A stretch of 10,936 nucleotides of DNA from Brachionus koreanus (taxonomy: Eukaryota > Rotifera > Eurotatoria > Ploima > Brachionidae): the NCBI GenBank assembly GCA_016987375.1, contig PJRA01000313.1, positions 3,771,059 to 3,781,994 on the forward strand. Direction: 5' to 3'. Within the stretch, counting starts at the first letter, position 1, and each line of letters starts with the position of its first letter. Of the stretch, positions 1 to 7,610 are shown piece after piece. Below the pieces are notes generated by a model. It was not told the DNA's origin. It worked only from the letters and a program-made list of their open reading frames with translations, and ran no database searches. The translations under genes and the position numbers were made by a program.

Positions 1-516
1 CAAATAAAAAAAAAATCCTTTATTGTTGTCCGTGATGATAAAGACCTTATTTTTATAATGGAATCCTAAATTCAACTGAGAAATTAAAAATCCACCAAAC
101 AATTTTTTATTTTAATCCAAAAACATGATTTGCATTTTTTTAGGTTAGTTTTTATTTCTTTTTTATATTTATTTGTTAAATAATAGACGATTTTAATTTT
201 GATGAATCTTTATTTTACATGTGCTGCCCTGGTAATTCTAGACAATTGATCATCGTGGTTTAAAAAAAAAATTTGCATAAACCAGTGGCAAAGAAAAGAA
301 ATTAAATTAAATTTTTCTTACAGATTAAATTTTGTTTAGTCAAAATCTCATCGAGCATTATATTGAGAGAATCTTAAAACCTCATCTTCTAAAAAATCAA
401 ATCAAATAAAAAAATCTAAGGTGAAAATCATACAAAAGAACCGAATTAGCTTTTATTCCTGTATCACTCACAAGTAATATATTATTTCTATAGATAATTC
501 TAATTCTATGACTATT
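1..516. other. AT-rich stretch without a recognisable gene
   Basis: No frame on either strand stays open for a useful length. The sequence is dominated by A and T runs, with no domain-like peptide, tRNA-like fold or clear repeat. It lies just downstream of the minus-strand gag-like fragment, so some of it could be more decayed retrotransposon, but nothing in the sequence shows this. Confidence 0.6.
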
Positions 517-1002
517 CTATGACATTTTGTTATCAAAATGCAAAAAAATAACAAAATAGTCAAAAGTTGCTAATAATTGCTCGAGCAACTTTTTGTTTGT
601 TGTCTCTGGCAATGACCATTTTTTGCCACATAACTTACATATCTTTCCACCTTCAGAAGTGGATTGATGGTTCTCACTGGTCTGACCATCTGACAATCTT
701 GTGGACTTCTTGGTAACCGTTTTTCTGGTCTCTTGTCTTTTCCGTTTCCATAAGGTTATCTTGATTTTTTTTAGAATCTGAAGTCTGGCGTATGTTTGAA
801 CCACTTTTTCACTCAGACCGGTGATTAATCGTTCTTTCACCAAGTAATCATAGCGGCTCTGTTCAAAATTCCCCATATACACAAAAGCATTTCGTGCCAA
901 GATCCAGAAGTTAGTATAAAAATCATGAAAATCCCCACCAGGTAGCTGTCTTCGGTTAAAAAATTCGAATACAGCGTCTGTTTGTGAAGCCGGTCCAAAC
1001 AA
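517..1002 (-). pseudogene. Ty3/gypsy-like retrotransposon gag fragment
   Basis: About 160 codons read on the minus strand. The stretch from LFGPASQTDAVFEFFNRR through FHDFYTNFWILARNAF to LVKERLITGLSEK has the look of a retrotransposon gag core: an aromatic and charged helix, an F-x2-F-Y-x2-F-W-x-L-A segment, then a K-E-R-x2-x-G-L motif. Near the C-terminus CKLCGKKW starts like a CCHC zinc knuckle (C-x2-C) but lacks the expected His and third Cys, so it is cut short or mutated. Gag proteins of this class package element RNA. No protease, reverse transcriptase or integrase follows, so this is an isolated piece. The first residue is coded by TTG, not ATG, and the frame stays open upstream through the adjacent palindrome to about 1080, so the true N-terminus is missing. 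Assignment rests on motif appearance only; a domesticated gag-like gene is less likely. Confidence 0.5.
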
Positions 1003-1025
1003 TTTAATAGCGTACGCTATTAAAT
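1002..1025. repeat. Perfect 24-bp palindrome
   Basis: The half-site ATTTAATAGCGT is followed directly by its exact reverse complement, with no spacer. The centre GCGTACGC is GC-rich in a very AT-rich setting. It lies at the 5' edge of the gag-like fragment and is followed by a weaker inverted pair (TAAAAGAGAAGAGAG near 1021-1039 against CTTCTCTACTTCTTTTA near 1057-1073). It could be part of an LTR or leader, or a recombination junction. Confidence 0.8.
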
Positions 1026-1120
1026 AAAAGAGAAGAGAGGGAAAATATAAAAATTGCTTCTCTACTTCTTTTATTAAAATAAAAAAAACTAAAAAAAGTA
1101 AAAAAAAAAATAAAAATATA

Positions 1121-1371
1121 TACAGTTATTCTGATGTCGAAGAAATCGAAAAACCTAAAAAACCTGTTATAAGCTCAAAAGAAGCTATCGATAAAATTAA
1201 TGATTTAAAGGATTTTTTTTTGAATAAAAACCAAGATTTCTCGAAAATAGTTGATTTTTTGTTTAATCTTTCCTTTTTTATTTATTTTTTTACCAATAAA
1301 CATTTTGAAAAAAAAAATTTTTTTGCCCATTTTTTTCAATGCAATTTCGATATAACGAGTTTATAAATAAC
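1121..1371 (+). mobile_element. Truncated 3' fragment of a pogo/Tigger-like transposon (copy 1)
   Basis: This segment matches 9481-9813 of the larger pogo/Tigger-like element almost base for base. It holds the last part of the transposase frame (DVEEIEKPKKPVISSKEAI), the 3' non-coding part, and the start of the right subterminal region with its TATAACGAG motif. It lacks the last 49 bp including the terminal inverted repeat, and everything upstream of the acidic tail. Against the other copy it has lost about 83 bp (only 3 nt between GTTTA ending at 1265 and TTTCC starting at 1269, versus 86 nt there). It carries one more T in the run at 1212-1220, which keeps the transposase frame open, whereas the other copy reads into a stop. 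It abuts an unrelated broken transposase-like frame at 1372. Confidence 0.85.
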
Positions 1372-1884
1372 ATTCTAACATTCCTTGAAATAAAATTTGA
1401 CCCCAAAATCAATAACAAAGAACTTTTGAAGGTTATCAATTCAAAACAAATTTCGAAAATAAACGGCAAAGTAAAAAAATTAATTTAAAATTTTATTTTG
1501 CCAAATCAACCTAATCCAAAAAAAAAAAGAAGCTTTAAGTGGCGATCGTCGCTCAAAATCAACAGAATTTTATCTTTGTCACTCACAAGATTCGCCTATT
1601 GTTTTGTAATTCGCCAGTCAAGTCATCAGAAAATAAAATCTGAAATTCATAAAATTGCAAAATCGGATCTTAAGAATAATCAAATATTTCCCATAAAAAC
1701 AAGTATTAAAACAATTCACAAAGAGCTAAGAATAGATTGATTGATGACAGAGCTTCTTGTCTTTATTCAAAATTTATCACCACCAAAAAAAACATGAATT
1801 AATAGTCAGAGAGATCGAAGACTTTATTCTTCAAAATCCCAACAGAAGCAACATGAAGTACAAACCCCCTTGGACTCAATTTTA
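1372..1884 (+). pseudogene. Decayed transposase-like relic, possibly IS630/Tc1-mariner type
   Basis: Three frames each show protein-like stretches. Frame 1 runs from 1372 to 1740 with one stop at 1486-1488 and ends in a helix-turn-helix-like segment (FPIKTSIKTIHKEL). An overlapping frame near 1500-1610 gives KKKEALSGDRRSKSTEF, which recalls the basic Gly-Asp-Arg-Arg-Ser-Lys linker in front of the second DNA-binding helix bundle of IS630/Tc1-like transposases. A further frame (1744-1884) gives ELIVREIEDFILQNPNRSN. Switching between frames implies several indels. No DDE catalytic motif is visible. The left edge coincides with the truncation point of the pogo fragment, so the relic may have inserted there or been joined by deletion. 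The family call is a weak inference; only the coding-like character and the breaks are seen. Confidence 0.3.
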
Positions 1885-2686
1885 ACCGCATCAAACTGAT
1901 AAAAAATTTATTTTTTGTAATTTTAATCCAAAATGATTATCTATTTCTTACCCTAATTAAACATAAATACAAATATTTTTTTTCCAATAAATCTTGAAAA
2001 TAAAAAAAACAAAAAAAAAATTTTATAAATAATAATTAAGTATAATAGGAATTATGTAAATCTTCACTTTTGTTTTTTTTTAAACATGTAAATTAAATGG
2101 TATGAGTAAAAAATATTGTCTTCCTATAATTTAATATTTTAATTTTTTTATAATCTACATCGCCAAATCTAGCGTAATAAATAGATAAAATCTTGCAAAT
2201 GAAATTCGGAACTTCCATGGAAAAAACAACAACACATTTTATTGTGTGTGGTTCATATATTCAGTTGAATGAATTAAAAGTTTTAAATCCTATAATTTTA
2301 TTAGCTAAATCTGTTTTATTTTTTATTTAAAAAAAAATTAAAATATATGATAGCCTTAATTTTTTAATGTTTTTCTAACGTTTTCATCGCCATCTATAAT
2401 ATATTCTTGATAGATTTGGTTAAACATATCTTTATATGCAAATGACTAAGATATAACTCTAAATCAAATTTTTATTGATATTTTTTAATAGAGATTTAAT
2501 ATTTTATAGAAAATTAAATAAATAAATGATATTTAATTCTGAATTGACCATAGATCATTTTATTAAAGAGATGTCGAGTCAAAAAAAGTAAAAAAAAAAA
2601 GTTGATTAATAATAAAAGTAATCAAGGGCTGTTAATTAATGTAAATTAAGAATTTATTCATGTTGGTACTGGCTGTATCACACTAT
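1885..2686. other. AT-rich stretch without a recognisable gene
   Basis: About 800 bp of very AT-rich sequence with poly-A and poly-T tracts. Stops are dense in all six frames, and no repeat, hairpin of note or RNA gene was recognised. Confidence 0.6.
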
Positions 2687-2799
2687 CGGTTGTTGGAGTC
2701 TATTGCATTATGTGACCATTTGACCAGATTTCGGTCACTTATTCCTAAAAACCAAATTGGTCACACATAAGTGACATAATGCAATTGACCCGGTTGTTG
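2687..2799. mobile_element. 95-bp MITE-like element with 9-bp target site duplication
   Basis: The direct repeat CGGTTGTTG occurs at 2687-2695 and again at 2791-2799, bracketing 2696-2790. Inside it the ends form an imperfect inverted repeat: 2698-2716 (GTCTATTGCATTATGTGAC) against 2771-2789, 19 nt with two mismatches. The interior holds further pairs based on GGTCAC and GTGACC, so the whole unit can fold into a near-complete hairpin. It has no coding capacity. Short length, terminal inverted repeats and a target duplication are the marks of a miniature inverted-repeat transposable element. A 9-bp duplication is typical of Mutator-like elements and also seen in Merlin-like ones; the family cannot be fixed from one copy. 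Confidence 0.7.
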
Positions 2800-3085
2800 C
2801 TGCATATACAGTAATTCTATTTTTCTAGTTTTTTATTCTAAATCCTAAAACTTACATTTTATTTTTTAGGATTGATGAATTTCAACAGTATTCGAATGAA
2901 TTTCTATTTTAGAATCTGACTCCTAATGAGATGAAGAAGAGCCAAACTCAAGATAAAACAAAAAACAAATCCATGATGTCCAAGAAATGAAAATCAGTTA
3001 TTTACAAGGTGTAACACGCGATGAAAAAAGTTTATTGTGAATTTTCATTTTAAAATGGAATAAAATAATTAAAAGCTGCATTAAA
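2800..3085. other. AT-rich spacer without a recognisable gene
   Basis: No open frame of note on either strand. A minus-strand AATAAA (plus-strand TTTATT near 3030) lies about 100 bp beyond the stop of the weak candidate exon at 3130-3220 and could be its polyadenylation signal. Confidence 0.45.
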
Positions 3086-3159
3086 GATAAATTTTTTACT
3101 GAAATTCATCTTTTTCCTAATGATTTTAGTTAAACAATCAATTTATTTTTATTCAAATT
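3086..3159. repeat. Diverged copy of the DEG/ENaC gene 3' end
   Basis: This block aligns along its whole length to 3672-3749, which covers the last codons, stop and proximal 3' UTR of the DEG/ENaC gene. Shared landmarks in order are GATAAA, TGAAATTCA, a T-run with CTAATGAT or TTAATGAT, TTTAGTTAAA or TTCAGTTAAA, and ATTCAAATT. The two differ by scattered substitutions and a few short indels. The reading frame of the channel is not kept in this copy, which points to an old local duplication that has decayed. Confidence 0.65.
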
Positions 3160-3220
3160 CTCCACTTGATCAACGATAGTTTTGGCCTTTTTTTCAGCCC
3201 AAACTTGTTCTTCTGGAAAG
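3130..3220 (-). other. Weak candidate for a 3'-terminal coding exon
   Basis: On the minus strand a branch-point-like TGCTGAT and a T-rich tract end in ACAG at 3224-3221. An open stretch follows, reading FPEEQVWAEKKAKTIVDQ and on to a TAA at 3132-3130. The peptide is highly charged and protein-like. However, it is only about 30 codons long, no partner exon could be found upstream, and its 3' half lies in the block copied from the DEG/ENaC gene end, read in a different frame. It may be chance or a piece of the neighbouring LINE relic. Confidence 0.2.
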
Positions 3221-3283
3221 CTGTAAAAATCAGCATCTCATCTAGTTTTTACAGAAGATTTATAAAATATCCAGAAATTTTTA

Positions 3284-3487
3284 GAAAAAAAGCAGGGGAC
3301 TTAAACTCAAAACAAGATAGTTCTGGTAACAGAAGTGCCTATGATTTTTTAACGACCTCAATTCAGAGTCAAACCATGGGTTCTGCTCATATTTTTTTGC
3401 CTTAATTCCGTTAAATGGACAGCATGCTTGAATTGCTTACAAGACATTATTTTTAATATTTTCCCAATTGTTTTGAATTCCTGGAAG
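3284..3487 (-). pseudogene. LINE ORF2 relic (endonuclease-RT linker region)
   Basis: The minus strand reads LPGIQNNWENIKNNVL, a stop at 3439-3437, then AIQACCPFNGIKAKKYEQ, NPWFDSELRSLKNHRHF and about 20 further codons to a stop at 3283-3281. The order N-W-x-x-I, a Cys-Pro, a lysine-rich stretch and PWFD-x-EL-x-x-LK-x-x-R is typical of the segment between endonuclease and reverse transcriptase in CR1/Jockey-type non-LTR retrotransposons. Neither enzyme domain remains, so this is a short decayed relic. Orientation is opposite to the larger LINE at the right end of the window, and the parts do not overlap, so common ancestry cannot be judged. The plus-strand open frame over this segment is its shadow. 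Confidence 0.5.
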
Positions 3488-3671
3488 CTAATCAACAATT
3501 GAAAATCAATTTACCTAAGAAATTTTTAATCTTATTTTTAATAGAATAAAAAACAGTAAGAATTGAAATATTTAATCTTTTCAACAGAAGACACAAGAAA
3601 AGATAAAAGAAGAAATTTATGATCATTAAAGGGACATCCTCCTACTAATGAATTTGAATCAAAGTCATTTT

Positions 3672-3749
3672 GATAAAAAATTTTTATTGAAATTCAAGTT
3701 TTTTCTTAATGATTTCAGTTAAATAAAGAATTTATTTTGATTCAAATTT
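3672..3749. repeat. 3' end of the DEG/ENaC gene, partner of the repeat at 3086-3159
   Basis: This block spans the last codons, the stop and the first 60 bases of 3' UTR of the minus-strand channel gene, and pairs with the diverged copy about 590 bp away. Being part of the intact gene, it is probably the source copy. Confidence 0.6.
3683..3688 (-). terminator. Candidate polyadenylation signal of the DEG/ENaC gene
   Basis: Plus-strand TTTATT reads AATAAA on the minus strand, about 45 bases beyond the stop codon. A second AATAAA overlaps the stop itself (3736-3731). AATAAA is common by chance in DNA this AT-rich, so the position relative to the stop is the main support. Confidence 0.4.
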
Positions 3750-5194
3750 AGCTTTAAGCTTTTTTTTTTCATTTTTATATTTTCCATAAGTTCTAATTAA
3801 ATTAATAAACATTTCCAATATTTCAATTAAAGTAAGAAAGCTTGCTCCCATAAAAAGACCTAATTGTCCACCAATTAAACCTAACATTGTATCAAAAGTC
3901 ATTGCTGGCGTTTCTTTTATAAAATTATAATGCAAGTTTTCATAAAAAATTGAAAGCATTAATGCAGAAGATCTAAGGTCTGACTTTTCGGGAGGTTCCC
4001 TTTTTATCCTCGGACTGGTTGAACTCAAGGTAGTAAATCCTTTTGATAGTGAATCATTTATAGTAGTTGATACTGGTGGTAATGTTGTTGTTTGACTTTC
4101 TTGAGGAGAAAATGAAACTGGTGGATGAAATTTATCCATAAGATCACCTTGACATGCTAAAATATCAGCATAATATTGAGTTGGATAAATTGATTGACTT
4201 ATAGTTGTTGAATAAATGACTTGATTACAATCATTGGGACAAAATCCACCACAAACTTGATCGATATTTTTATTCGAATCAAAATTATCTCTTTGATTTT
4301 TAACACATGCTAATTTTTCTCTATTATTGCAAATTGTTAAATTTCTATCAACTACTGGAATACTTGGATCAGCACAATCACAATTCGGAACTATTTGTTC
4401 ATATTGTAAACATATTTCATAGCACAATTTCTGGTAATATCTTGATATTGATAGGGTATATTTATGATAATCAGAATCGCTAGCTAAAAGTGTATTTGGA
4501 TTACTTCTGCAATCGCTGTATGGTGGTGGTTCTTTTGAGTAATTTGTTCTAGAAATAGCCACATATGTTGCTGCTCCTGTTGATACCTCTATTCCATCAT
4601 ATTTAAGTATTGGTCTCACACCTCTCTGATGAATTACAACTTTGATTCCTTCTTTAATCGAATAAAAGTCCTGTATTCCACTAACACCAACAAATATTTC
4701 CATTCTCAAACCATTTTCAGGGCCTGACTTACTTGTTTTTAAGTTGTCTCTTTTTTGGTTATTTCCATCAAATATATCATTAAAGGTATAGCAATTACCG
4801 AAATCATTGTCTCGGAACCAATGAAAATCTTGAGTAGAGCATTCTTGATTATTGTAAAAACAACTGATCATCATTGTATCAATTGTAAATCCTTTTGCTT
4901 TTAGATCATCTGTTGACAAGTTTTTATCAGAAGTTGTATGAGCTTTAATTATACTCCTTATCTCATCAATTTTTAAAATAGCAGTTTCATTCTCAGATAT
5001 TGAAACTCTAGGACTTAATGAATTTTCCATCATTATATTCTGTAGATAAACTCCAGTAGACTCATCTGTTCCAAAATCAAATGGATTTAGATTGCAAATG
5101 GTAATTGCAGGAAAAGGCGATGGTGAATCTGAAACTATTTTGTAGCTGACTACAACTTCATATTTTAAAAATGTTAAAATTATGGAAACCACAG
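3732..5194 (-). CDS. DEG/ENaC family sodium channel subunit, exon 2 (TM1 end, ectodomain, TM2)
   Basis: Carries residues 88-574 of a 574-residue subunit of the degenerin/epithelial sodium channel/acid-sensing channel superfamily, trimeric cation channels of the plasma membrane opened by peptides, protons or touch. Numbering is for the spliced protein. TM1 ends near residue 97, followed by the family signature FPAITICNLNPF (115-126). The ectodomain has C-x6-C (199-206), FGNCYTFN (219-226) and 15 cysteines in all, including a CPNDC cluster (406-410). The pre-TM2 signature is LIGGQLGLFMGASFLTLIEI; the G-A-S selectivity filter is 537-539. A short basic tail ends at 574. Residues 449-496 are a Ser/Thr/Pro-rich insert containing RIKR (483-486), a furin-type sequence. 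The exon starts at 5194 after AG at 5196-5195; the first two bases, CT, complete a codon begun in exon 1. An in-frame TAA at 5204-5202 shows the frame cannot extend unspliced. There are no internal stops. Ligand and symbol cannot be told. Confidence 0.93.
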
Positions 5195-5273
5195 CTTTTT
5201 TTTAAATTAAAATAAAAATATATAATAAGTATTAAATATATAAGATAATTTTTTAATGATGAATGAGAATCTG

Positions 5274-5838
5274 TCAGATAAAGAACAAAACTTTCAGATT
5301 TACATTTTTTCAGATATGCAATTTTCAGATACATATTGTCAGATCGTTTAATTAAGTTTTAGATAAAATAATTTTTATCTAAAATTTAGAATTTTCCTTA
5401 AATCATTATGACTAAAAATCATTTTATTTTTGTTAGTATTTTATAATAAAAATCCCTTTTTTATTTTTTTAAATATAATTTCGAATGTTGCTTAAACTTT
5501 AAATAAGTAATAATAGTAAATAATTTAATTACAGAGCTGTTATATTGAGCGATTTTAAAAAATCAAAAAATCGGTTAATCCTTTTACTTAAACAAGAGAA
5601 ATAGAAACAAAGCACAATAAATGGTGTTCAATATTTTGGCAAATTGCGAGTACTCCAAGATCAAAAAAAGTACTTTTGTGAAAATTGATGATTTTTCTTT
5701 TCTACCTGACATTTTATAATTAAATATCTGTCAAGTTAAATATAAACTTGACTATTAAATATCTGACATTTTTAATAAATATCTGAATATCTGACAAAAT
5801 ACCAAAAATATCTGATAAATGTTATTTTTCATATCTGA
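5274..5838. repeat. Intronic element with opposed TCAGATA / TATCTGA clusters
   Basis: Five TCAGAT-type motifs lie on the left at 5274, 5294, 5310, 5325 and 5339. Six reverse-complement TATCTG motifs lie on the right at 5725, 5760, 5780, 5788, 5809 and 5832. All left copies point one way and all right copies the other, with none in the roughly 380 bp between. Iterated short motifs facing inward at both ends are typical of subterminal transposase-binding repeats of small DNA transposons such as hAT-type MITEs. No clean terminal repeat or target duplication could be defined, so the element call is an inference; the motif layout is directly seen. Confidence 0.6.
5730..5752. repeat. Perfect 8-bp inverted repeat (hairpin) with 7-nt loop
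   Basis: GTCAAGTT is followed after AAATATA by AACTTGAC. It lies in the right motif cluster of the intronic element, between the first and second TATCTG copies, and could be part of that element's end structure. Confidence 0.6.
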
Positions 5839-5913
5839 CTCTTCTATTTTTTTTTATACATAAAAGCATTATCTCATAATTTGAATGTTGATAAATTTTT
5901 ATTTAAAAATTAC

Positions 5914-6175
5914 TGTAAATGCAATAATCCATAAAACATAAGACCACTATCATCCATACAATTCTACTAATCCAATTGTCCGTTCTGGCCATGTTAGAAA
6001 ATCCATGGCTGGTAGTATTTTCGCACCATTCTTTTACAGATTTTTTAATCAATTTTTGTAATTCATAATCTTCTTGTTTTTTTTTTTCACCAGATTCTAA
6101 AAAAAGTTTTTCTTTATTGGTTGGAGGTAAAGGCAAAACTTTTTTTGATGGAGTCGCCACTCTATGTTGATCCAT
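5914..6175 (-). CDS. DEG/ENaC family sodium channel subunit, exon 1 (N-terminus, TM1 start)
   Basis: Codes residues 1-87 of the channel. The ATG at 6175-6173 is the first in this frame and starts a hydrophilic cytoplasmic segment rich in Lys and Glu. Then come W50-C51-E52-N-T-T-S and H57-G58, the conserved His-Gly pair ahead of TM1 that controls gating in this family, and R71-I-V-W74-M-I-V-V-L, the start of TM1. The open frame would run only three more codons past the splice donor before a TAA, whereas splicing at ACA|GTAATT (5914|5913) continues TM1 correctly into exon 2. A TA-rich microsatellite lies directly upstream. Whether a further untranslated 5' exon exists cannot be seen. Confidence 0.9.
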
Positions 6176-7226
6176 TATATATGTATGTATATATATATAT
6201 TTTCTTAAATTTATAAAAAATAAAATTTATTTAGAAATTTTAAAAAAATAAAATATCATAATAAGATTTTAAATTATTTTGAATTATTTCAACTTAAAAA
6301 TTTTTTGCTTTTTTAATCTAGACTTAAATCTATTATTCTGTCGAACTTTATTACCAAAAATGCAATTTAGATAATTTTTTAATTCAAAGTTGTTGTCAAT
6401 AAATTTTTTTATGTTTGCAAGTGTTATTAATTATTAATTTTAAAGATTAATTAGCTTTTGAATAATTAAATTTCTAAAAACGTCATCTATATTTATCAAA
6501 ATAAAAAAAATCAATCTAAAAATTTTTAACTTAATGATCATTTAAAAATTTGGTTATTATTTTAATTTTTTTATTCTAAGGAAAAAATTCAAAATAATTC
6601 AAAATCAAACTTTGTTGAATTTTCTCTTTAGCTTTCCGATTTTTAATTTACTTTTTTAAATATTGAATTATATTTAAAGATGAAAATCTAATAACAGGTT
6701 TTAATTAATAAAAAAATAAAAGAAAAGTTAAACTAATGAAAATTTAGTATTCTCACTAAAAATAATTATAAAAAAGTTCTAAAAAATTTTTTTTTGATGA
6801 CAATTTTGAAACATGATCATTAACCTAAATTTGCCAACAGAGATATTTTGATTGTTACTTTTCCTTTTTTCATTAATGATTTAAGCTATCCAGTTAAATT
6901 TCAATTTTTACATCGTAAAATTTTTAATAAAAATTCAATCGTTTTAATAAATGTTAATTAAAAATAGATTATAAAAAATTAATGAACTTTCTTTAGTTTT
7001 AACAAATTATATTTTTGAATTTTAATGTTAATTATTTATAGTTTGAAAATAGTTTATTAGAAAAAAAATCAATAAATTTTGTTTATCTTTAAAAAATTTC
7101 AGATATAGGCTATTTTTAAAGAAAAGTAAAAATATTCTGAAAAATAATATATTTTTTATAACCTTTTTTTTGTATGCACATTTTCAGAAATTTGGTAAAA
7201 ATTGGTTAATCAAACTGAAAAAACTC
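6176..7226. other. AT-rich intergenic stretch; TA/TG microsatellite at its left edge
   Basis: An alternating TATATATGTATGTATATATATA tract at about 6176-6200 abuts the channel's start codon and could serve as a TATA-like or simple-sequence region. The rest is poly-A/T-rich DNA with closely spaced stops in all frames. I recognise no gene, RNA or transposon signature. Confidence 0.55.
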
Positions 7227-7610
7227 TTACAATGTTTTATTTGTATTGGAAAGGAAAAAGTTTTGGTAGGACACATTTACTGATCTTCTTATCCAAGTAG
7301 AAAGACTAATTTCTAGTTCGATAATGAATAATAATTGAAAATTGACTAGAACATTTTTGATAAACATAAATAAAACAAAAAATCCTATTTTAATTATAAA
7401 CAGTAGAAAACCAGTGCATGGTGACATCTCTGAATAGTTCTGATCGATTCGCTGGCTTTTCGATTCGATTGGAATTTTACGATTTTCTTCAAAGTCAAAT
7501 AATTCATGTGAAACAATCTCACACTTTTTAACAAAAAGAGAATTGACATTTAAATCAAGAATTTTTAAATTGTTTTTTAGGTTAAGACAAAATTTTCTTA
7601 AATTGATCAT
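7227..7610 (-). CDS. Hypothetical protein with hydrophobic C-terminal half
   Basis: An ATG-initiated frame of 127 codons that I cannot assign to a family. Residues 1-67 are mixed and charged, with FDFEENRKIPIESKSQR in the middle. Residues 69-100 are strongly hydrophobic (FLLFIIKIGFFVLFMFI, then FQLLFIIEL) and could form one or two membrane helices. The tail ends NTNKTL. An in-frame TAA lies five codons before the ATG. The last codons contain AATAAA on the coding strand, so any transcript would have a very short 3' UTR or a signal elsewhere. A stop-free run of this length is uncommon in such AT-rich sequence, which is the main argument that it is, or was, coding. It could be one exon of a larger gene: a GT follows TGCACTG after codon 67. 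No neighbour gives functional context. Confidence 0.35.
   Translation of the reverse strand: MINLRKFCLNLKNNLKILDLNVNSLFVKKCEIVSHELFDFEENRKIPIESKSQRIDQNYSEMSPCTGFLLFIIKIGFFVLFMFIKNVLVNFQLLFIIELEISLSTWIRRSVNVSYQNFFLSNTNKTL

Larger units (their letters stand above)
5195..5913 (-). other. Intron of the DEG/ENaC gene (719 bp)
   Basis: On the minus strand the intron begins GTAATT at 5913 and ends AAAAAAAAG at 5195, obeying the GT-AG rule. Exon 1 ends one base into a codon and exon 2 begins with the two that complete it, giving Thr. With this join, the distance from the TM1 tryptophan (W74) to the FPAITICN signature is 40 residues, the same as my count for ASIC-type channels. The acceptor has a weak pyrimidine tract broken by A-runs. 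Most of the intron is occupied by opposed clusters of a TCAGATA motif. Confidence 0.85.

Noticed and set aside
2578..2600. AAAAAAAGTAAAAAAAAAA tract shared with 1090-1110
   Set aside because: Simple A-rich sequence; the match is expected by chance in this composition.
3166..3405. Plus-strand open frame of 79 codons
   Set aside because: It overlaps the minus-strand LINE relic, whose peptide carries recognisable family motifs; the plus-strand peptide has none.
5190..5192. GTG as a start codon for the channel gene
   Set aside because: The codon lies inside TM1, and a valid upstream exon with ATG, His-Gly motif, matching splice sites and matching phase exists at 5914-6175.
5274..5838. CRISPR-like array from the repeated TCAGATA motifs
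   Set aside because: The motifs are only 7 bp, irregularly spaced and switch orientation between the two clusters; the setting is a eukaryotic intron.
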